Made by a program: the position numbers and the translations under genes. The notes under the pieces were generated by a model. That model saw only the letters and a program-made list of their open reading frames with translations. It did no database searches and was not told the origin of the DNA. 64,000 nt of DNA from Siphonodentalium dalli (taxonomy: Eukaryota; Mollusca; Scaphopoda; Gadilida; Siphonodentaliidae), in NCBI GenBank assembly GCA_032622095.1, contig CP136062.1:1860001-1924000 (forward strand), in the 5' to 3' direction. The first letter of the stretch is position 1; every line of letters begins with the position of its first letter. Shown one piece after another: positions 60,136-64,000 of the stretch.

Positions 60136-61450
60136 GAATAAACCAAGGTTGTTTTTTTTTTTTTTTTTTTTTATAAGTGCAGCGCTCTAATTTTTTTATT
60201 GCACATTCAGAATTGGACGCGTGATCCGGATCCGAATATACCGCTTAAAAAAGTTTTTTCCCATAACATTCCGCGTTACTGGGTACGGAAATGTTTCAAC
60301 TATTTTTCCCGCCAAATCTAAACCGCTAATTAAAGAGCAAGATAATATCGTAACAGGTACGCTGATATACTGTATGTACGTCCCAAAAGTTTGACGGCTA
60401 TACTTTAAAAGTAACCTGCCCAACGGAGAATGCGAGTCGGAGTGGGTTTTGACTTTAGGAAAATTCCACAAACATTGCAAAGGGGGGGGGGGGGAATTCA
60501 AACATCGAGATAAAAAATTTTGACGAATACATCTGATGGCTAGTGTTCATGCGCATCCAGAGGGTGATTTTCTAATTTTCAGATGGAACGGTTTACTCTT
60601 GACAACGCTATATATCATAAATATGTATACTTACGTAGTCTATCACTGGCCGATTTTAGCCCCAAATCCAAACGGGATAATGTAGGAGCGAGTTTCACGC
60701 AGGAGCATGTAAGCCGGTATACTGTAGGTACCCCTACAAAATTTGACCGCTCTACTATAAGCGCAACCTGCTCAAGGGAGTGTTTGTGTCGGTGGGTTCA
60801 GATTTGGCAAATTCCACCGAAGATCAAATGGGGAAAATTACTCCGAAAATCAGATATAGAGATAAAAACTTTTCGACGAGTGGATGTCATAAGTAGTATC
60901 TAAACGCAAGATTTGTATGATTTTTAAAGATTTAGATTGGACGGTTTAACCCTGGTAGCGTATAACGTTGTAACGGGTGAAATATATTACTCAAAATCAT
61001 AACATCTCTTCATGACGCAAATTCAAACGGACTTGTCAAGAAGCAAGGCAAATGCATGAACATGCTCACCGATATACTATATAGGTATGTCCGCTCTACT
61101 ATAAAAGTAACCTATTGTCACGATTTGACCTTTCCAAAACCCTACCCGGACAAAAGTTTCCTAGGTATCAAATTTTGTCGAAATCCGTTCGTTTTACTTG
61201 ACCTTGAAGTGACCATTTCGAAGGTCAATTTTAGGTCGGGGCCACAATTTGACCCTCACAAAAGACTCCCCGGACAAATGTATCCCTAGGTATCAAATTT
61301 CGTTGAAATCAGTCTGTTTTGCCCGATCCAAAACCCTCCCTGAATAAAAGTACCTTACTAATCAAATTTTGTCAAAATCCGTCCAGCAGTTTTCCTGGTC
61401 ATAGCTAACAGACAAACAGACAGACAAAAGTCCCAAAATTATATATTACA
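60136..61450. repeat. Degenerate tandem units of ~360 bp, then ~120 bp
   Basis: Units starting near TTCAGAATTGGACG (60206), TTTCAGATGGAACGG (60579) and TTAGATTGGACGG (60928) share CTATACT.TAAAAGTAACCTG and TTCCAC. From 61120, three shorter units share AAAACCCTACCCGGACAAAA-type text, GGTATCAAATTTTGTCGAAA and a closing CCAGCAGTTTTCCTGGTCAT followed by ACAGACAAACAGACAG. A G-tract lies at 60482-60494. The frames 60196-60501 and 60583-60903 are within repeats. Confidence 0.75.
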
Positions 61451-61592
61451 TTTAGAAATGACAATGCAAGTGCACCATCGGATCATAAGGCACCAATATG
61501 CATTCGCATAAAGAGGAACACACATATACGCATGTGGGATGGGATGGAATACCATGGAAGTATATCTGATTCCATGGAATCTGACCTCTAGT

Positions 61593-63250
61593 TATACTTC
61601 CATATTTTAATATGGAAGTATATTGTTATTCAATTTTTTATTTTTCACTATTATTATTATTTATTCTTAATATATTTTGTAACCCTTATATCTCAGAAAG
61701 TTTAAAAGATAAAACATTGAAATTTGGGTAGGTATATGCACCTTTCTGACCTACAGCGACTCGAGACATTTAGGTTTATGTCCCAACTTGCTTACCAGAG
61801 TTATGCCCCTTAAACCAATTTTTTGGAAAATGTTTGTGCCCAGATCTTCATTTATACGAAGCCAAACAGCTGAATTCGGTTTACGTAACCGTGTTAATTA
61901 ACGAAAGGGCACGAATCGAGAAAACTTTCACCAAGGTCAGAATACAATTTGTTGACAAGGGGAGGGGTCCAAAATTTGTCAATTTTTTTCTTGTCACCGA
62001 TTCCAGCCATTTTTGCTCTCGTGTATCTATATGAGGTACTAATGCTACTCGTGTAAGAATTTTGTAAATCGGTTGAGAAATGACCAAGTTATAACACATC
62101 GAAAAATGTGCTAATAAAGTCCATGTGTGGAAAGTGCTTGTGTCCAGATCTTCTCCTAGACGAAGCGCAACAGCTGGATTTGCTCTATGTGTGAGCGTCT
62201 TAAACATAGACAGAAGACAAAACCACGAAATTTTGACAAAGGTCCGCTCAATTGTTTTATGGGCTAGGGGATGGGCAAAATTTGTCAAATTTTTTTTGTC
62301 GCCGATTTGAATCAAAATTGTTGTAAGGTATCTATAAGATGCACTGAGTGTCATCGTGAGTGAATTTTATGGATCGGTTGACAAATGTAGAAATTGTGGC
62401 CCCTTCCTTTTTTCAAGTTTACAGAAAATGCACTATGAATTTGAATTCCTTCAAACAATCGTCACGTGTTTGGTGTCATTCCATGGGGAATTTCTAGTAC
62501 TTCTAAAAGTGTGAACTGACCAACATACATATTGGCCTACATAGTAAAATATTGCCACAATACTTTACCATAAACTGGTAAATATTAAAGGGGCATCAAA
62601 TACGAACACAATGACGCAAAAATTAGCTCGATATCTCGAAAATTGTCCGATATATGACGACTTTTCTACCCGCGTCACCAAATTTCGAGGCATGGGTGGG
62701 GGTCACATCAGAATGTTCCAACTGAACACAGAAATGTCAATAAACCATATTATCGACATTCCAATCAATTCCGCGCGATTCCCTTATTACACGAGTAGCA
62801 TTAGTACGTCGTATAGATACACGACAGCAAAAATGGCTGGAATCGGTGACAAGAAAAAAATTGACATTCAATGTTATTCAATTTTGTATTTTTCACTATT
62901 ATTATTATTTATTCTTAATATATTTTGTAACCCTTATATCTCAGAAAGTTTAAAAGATAAAACATTGAAATTTGGTAGGTATATGCACCTTTCCGACCTA
63001 CAGCGACTAGAGACATTTAGGTTTATGTCCCAACTTGCTTACCAGAGTTATGCCCCTTAAACCATTTTTTTGGAAAAGTTTGTGCCTAGTTTTTACCATA
63101 ACATTGGCCGATATATGACGACTTTTCTACCCGCGTCACCAAATTTCGAGGCATGGGTGGGGGTCACATCAGAATGTTCCAACTGAACACAGAAATGTCA
63201 ATAAACCATATTATCGACATTCCAATCAATTCCGCGCGATTCCCTTATTA
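61593..63250. repeat. Second R-like family, two direct copies plus inverted segment
   Basis: It starts at the hairpin TATACTTCC..GGAAGTATA (61593-61622). TTATCTCAGAAAGTTTAAAAG...CTTACCAGAGTTATGCCCC occurs at ~61685-61812 and again at ~62937-63057. A 143-bp segment is exactly repeated at 62647-62789 and 63108-63250. Arms 61978-62053 and 62790-62865 are inverted. The 157-codon minus frame (61881-62354) and the 149-codon frame (62611-63060) are repeat read-through. 61451-61592 shows nothing but a palindrome-like CCATGGAAGTATA. Confidence 0.85.
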
Positions 63251-64000
63251 TACTTCCATATTTTAATATCGAAGTATATTGTTATAATACTTCCATATTT
63301 GCCTTTGGCTCATAACGAATATTGTCCGCGTTTATCCCACGGAGTTATCTCCCTTTATATAAAAATATGTGATTTTATTATCTCGGAAATTATAAGGAGC
63401 AGAGCATCGAAAATTGGACCGTATGCACACCTCGATATGCCCTACTGCCCACGGGCATCAAAACTTGTGTCCGCGCTTTCCCTGAGGAGTTACCGCCCAT
63501 AGTTGGCAAACCTCTATTTGATTGTACTCTGTTGTCCTCTTGTATCATTCCAGATAACTGCATGTGGTTTTCATAGTCGTGTTGACAGTTGTCAGTTTAG
63601 TCAGAAAAGGAAAATTTGACAGGGTCGGACATATATATTGACACTGGGGTGGGGGCCAACATTTTCGCAAAATAAAATTTTGATTGACATTCATCTATTT
63701 AAGTTTATGTATTTCCCGAACGAAAACAAACCCATACCGGAAAGGATTTTTGAAATCCGAGAAGAAATGCAAGAGTTACGGGCCCTCAAAGTTTGCAATT
63801 TGGGCCCATGTGCTTGTGTACACATCTCCTCCGAAGATATCGAACATAGGATGACATCTGACACGCCAACGTGTGCGTACGGAAGGGGGCACGCGGTGGG
63901 CCAAATTTTGCCAGTTTCGCTTCATTAGTGTGGGTCTGGGGAGGGGTGGTCCGTGGTACCAATTTTTAATTCTTCTCGGAATCAGATGAAACTTGAAATA
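63251..64000. repeat. R repeat field, last copy, runs off the window
   Basis: After a hairpin (63249-63278) and TAATACTTCCATATTTG it joins R in mid-unit at CCTTTGGCTCATAACGAATA (63302). It continues through CGCGCTTTCCCTGAGGAGTT, ACATTCATCTATTTAAGTTT and GAATCAGATGAAACTTG to the end. Confidence 0.88.

Noticed and set aside
61881-63060. 157-codon minus and 149-codon plus frames
   Set aside because: They lie wholly within duplicated R-like repeats and change between copies.

Overview
This is a eukaryotic, AT-rich, intron-bearing stretch of animal genome, most likely from a marine invertebrate. The grounds are canonical GT-AG introns, an animal-type METTL24-like methyltransferase gene, an APE-type non-LTR retrotransposon with a separate ORF1, many small foldback DNA transposons, and constant use of the words TACATGTA, ACATGTAC and ACCGGTAC. 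The species cannot be named from the window. There is no sign of operons, bacterial promoters, tRNAs or CRISPR.

Layout. 1-11.6 kb is repeat-rich intergenic DNA: a 37-bp minisatellite, a 72-bp array, several inverted-repeat elements, a 1288-bp element bounded by exact 28-bp inverted repeats (7173-8460), and a ~1-kb tandem duplication containing a 278-bp palindrome. A broken antisense LINE 3' end lies at 11.6-11.9 kb. 12.19-21.74 kb holds the one ordinary gene: four 3' exons of a METTL24/FkbM-type methyltransferase on the + strand with consistent intron phases. Its 5' exons were not found. Its introns carry a piggyBac-type MITE, two elements sharing a GGGGTACTG terminus, an element with a GGTACTCTAGAGTACC array, a 5S rRNA-like remnant and further hairpins. 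21.7-30.6 kb is mostly featureless, apart from an exact 52-bp direct repeat and one dispersed element.

30.6-35.28 kb and 59.13-64 kb are one degenerate repeat field (called R here). R is interrupted at 35284-35288 and resumes at the matching base at 59132. The 23.8 kb between begins with a LINE-like 5' end and ORF1 and ends with the LINE endonuclease/reverse transcriptase ORF2 and a (TCCTA)n tail. The simplest reading is one LINE insertion, later split between ORF1 and ORF2 by about 18 kb of nested DNA. The nested DNA contains a near-identical tandem duplication (3.8 and 4.9 kb), a hAT-type element with an exact 8-bp target duplication, several MITEs, and a 14-unit ~165-bp array.

Apart from the methyltransferase, nothing looks like a host gene. 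The two long retrotransposon reading frames are mobile-element proteins, and ORF2 is broken by stops and a frameshift. Most other open frames are read-through of repeats or palindromes.
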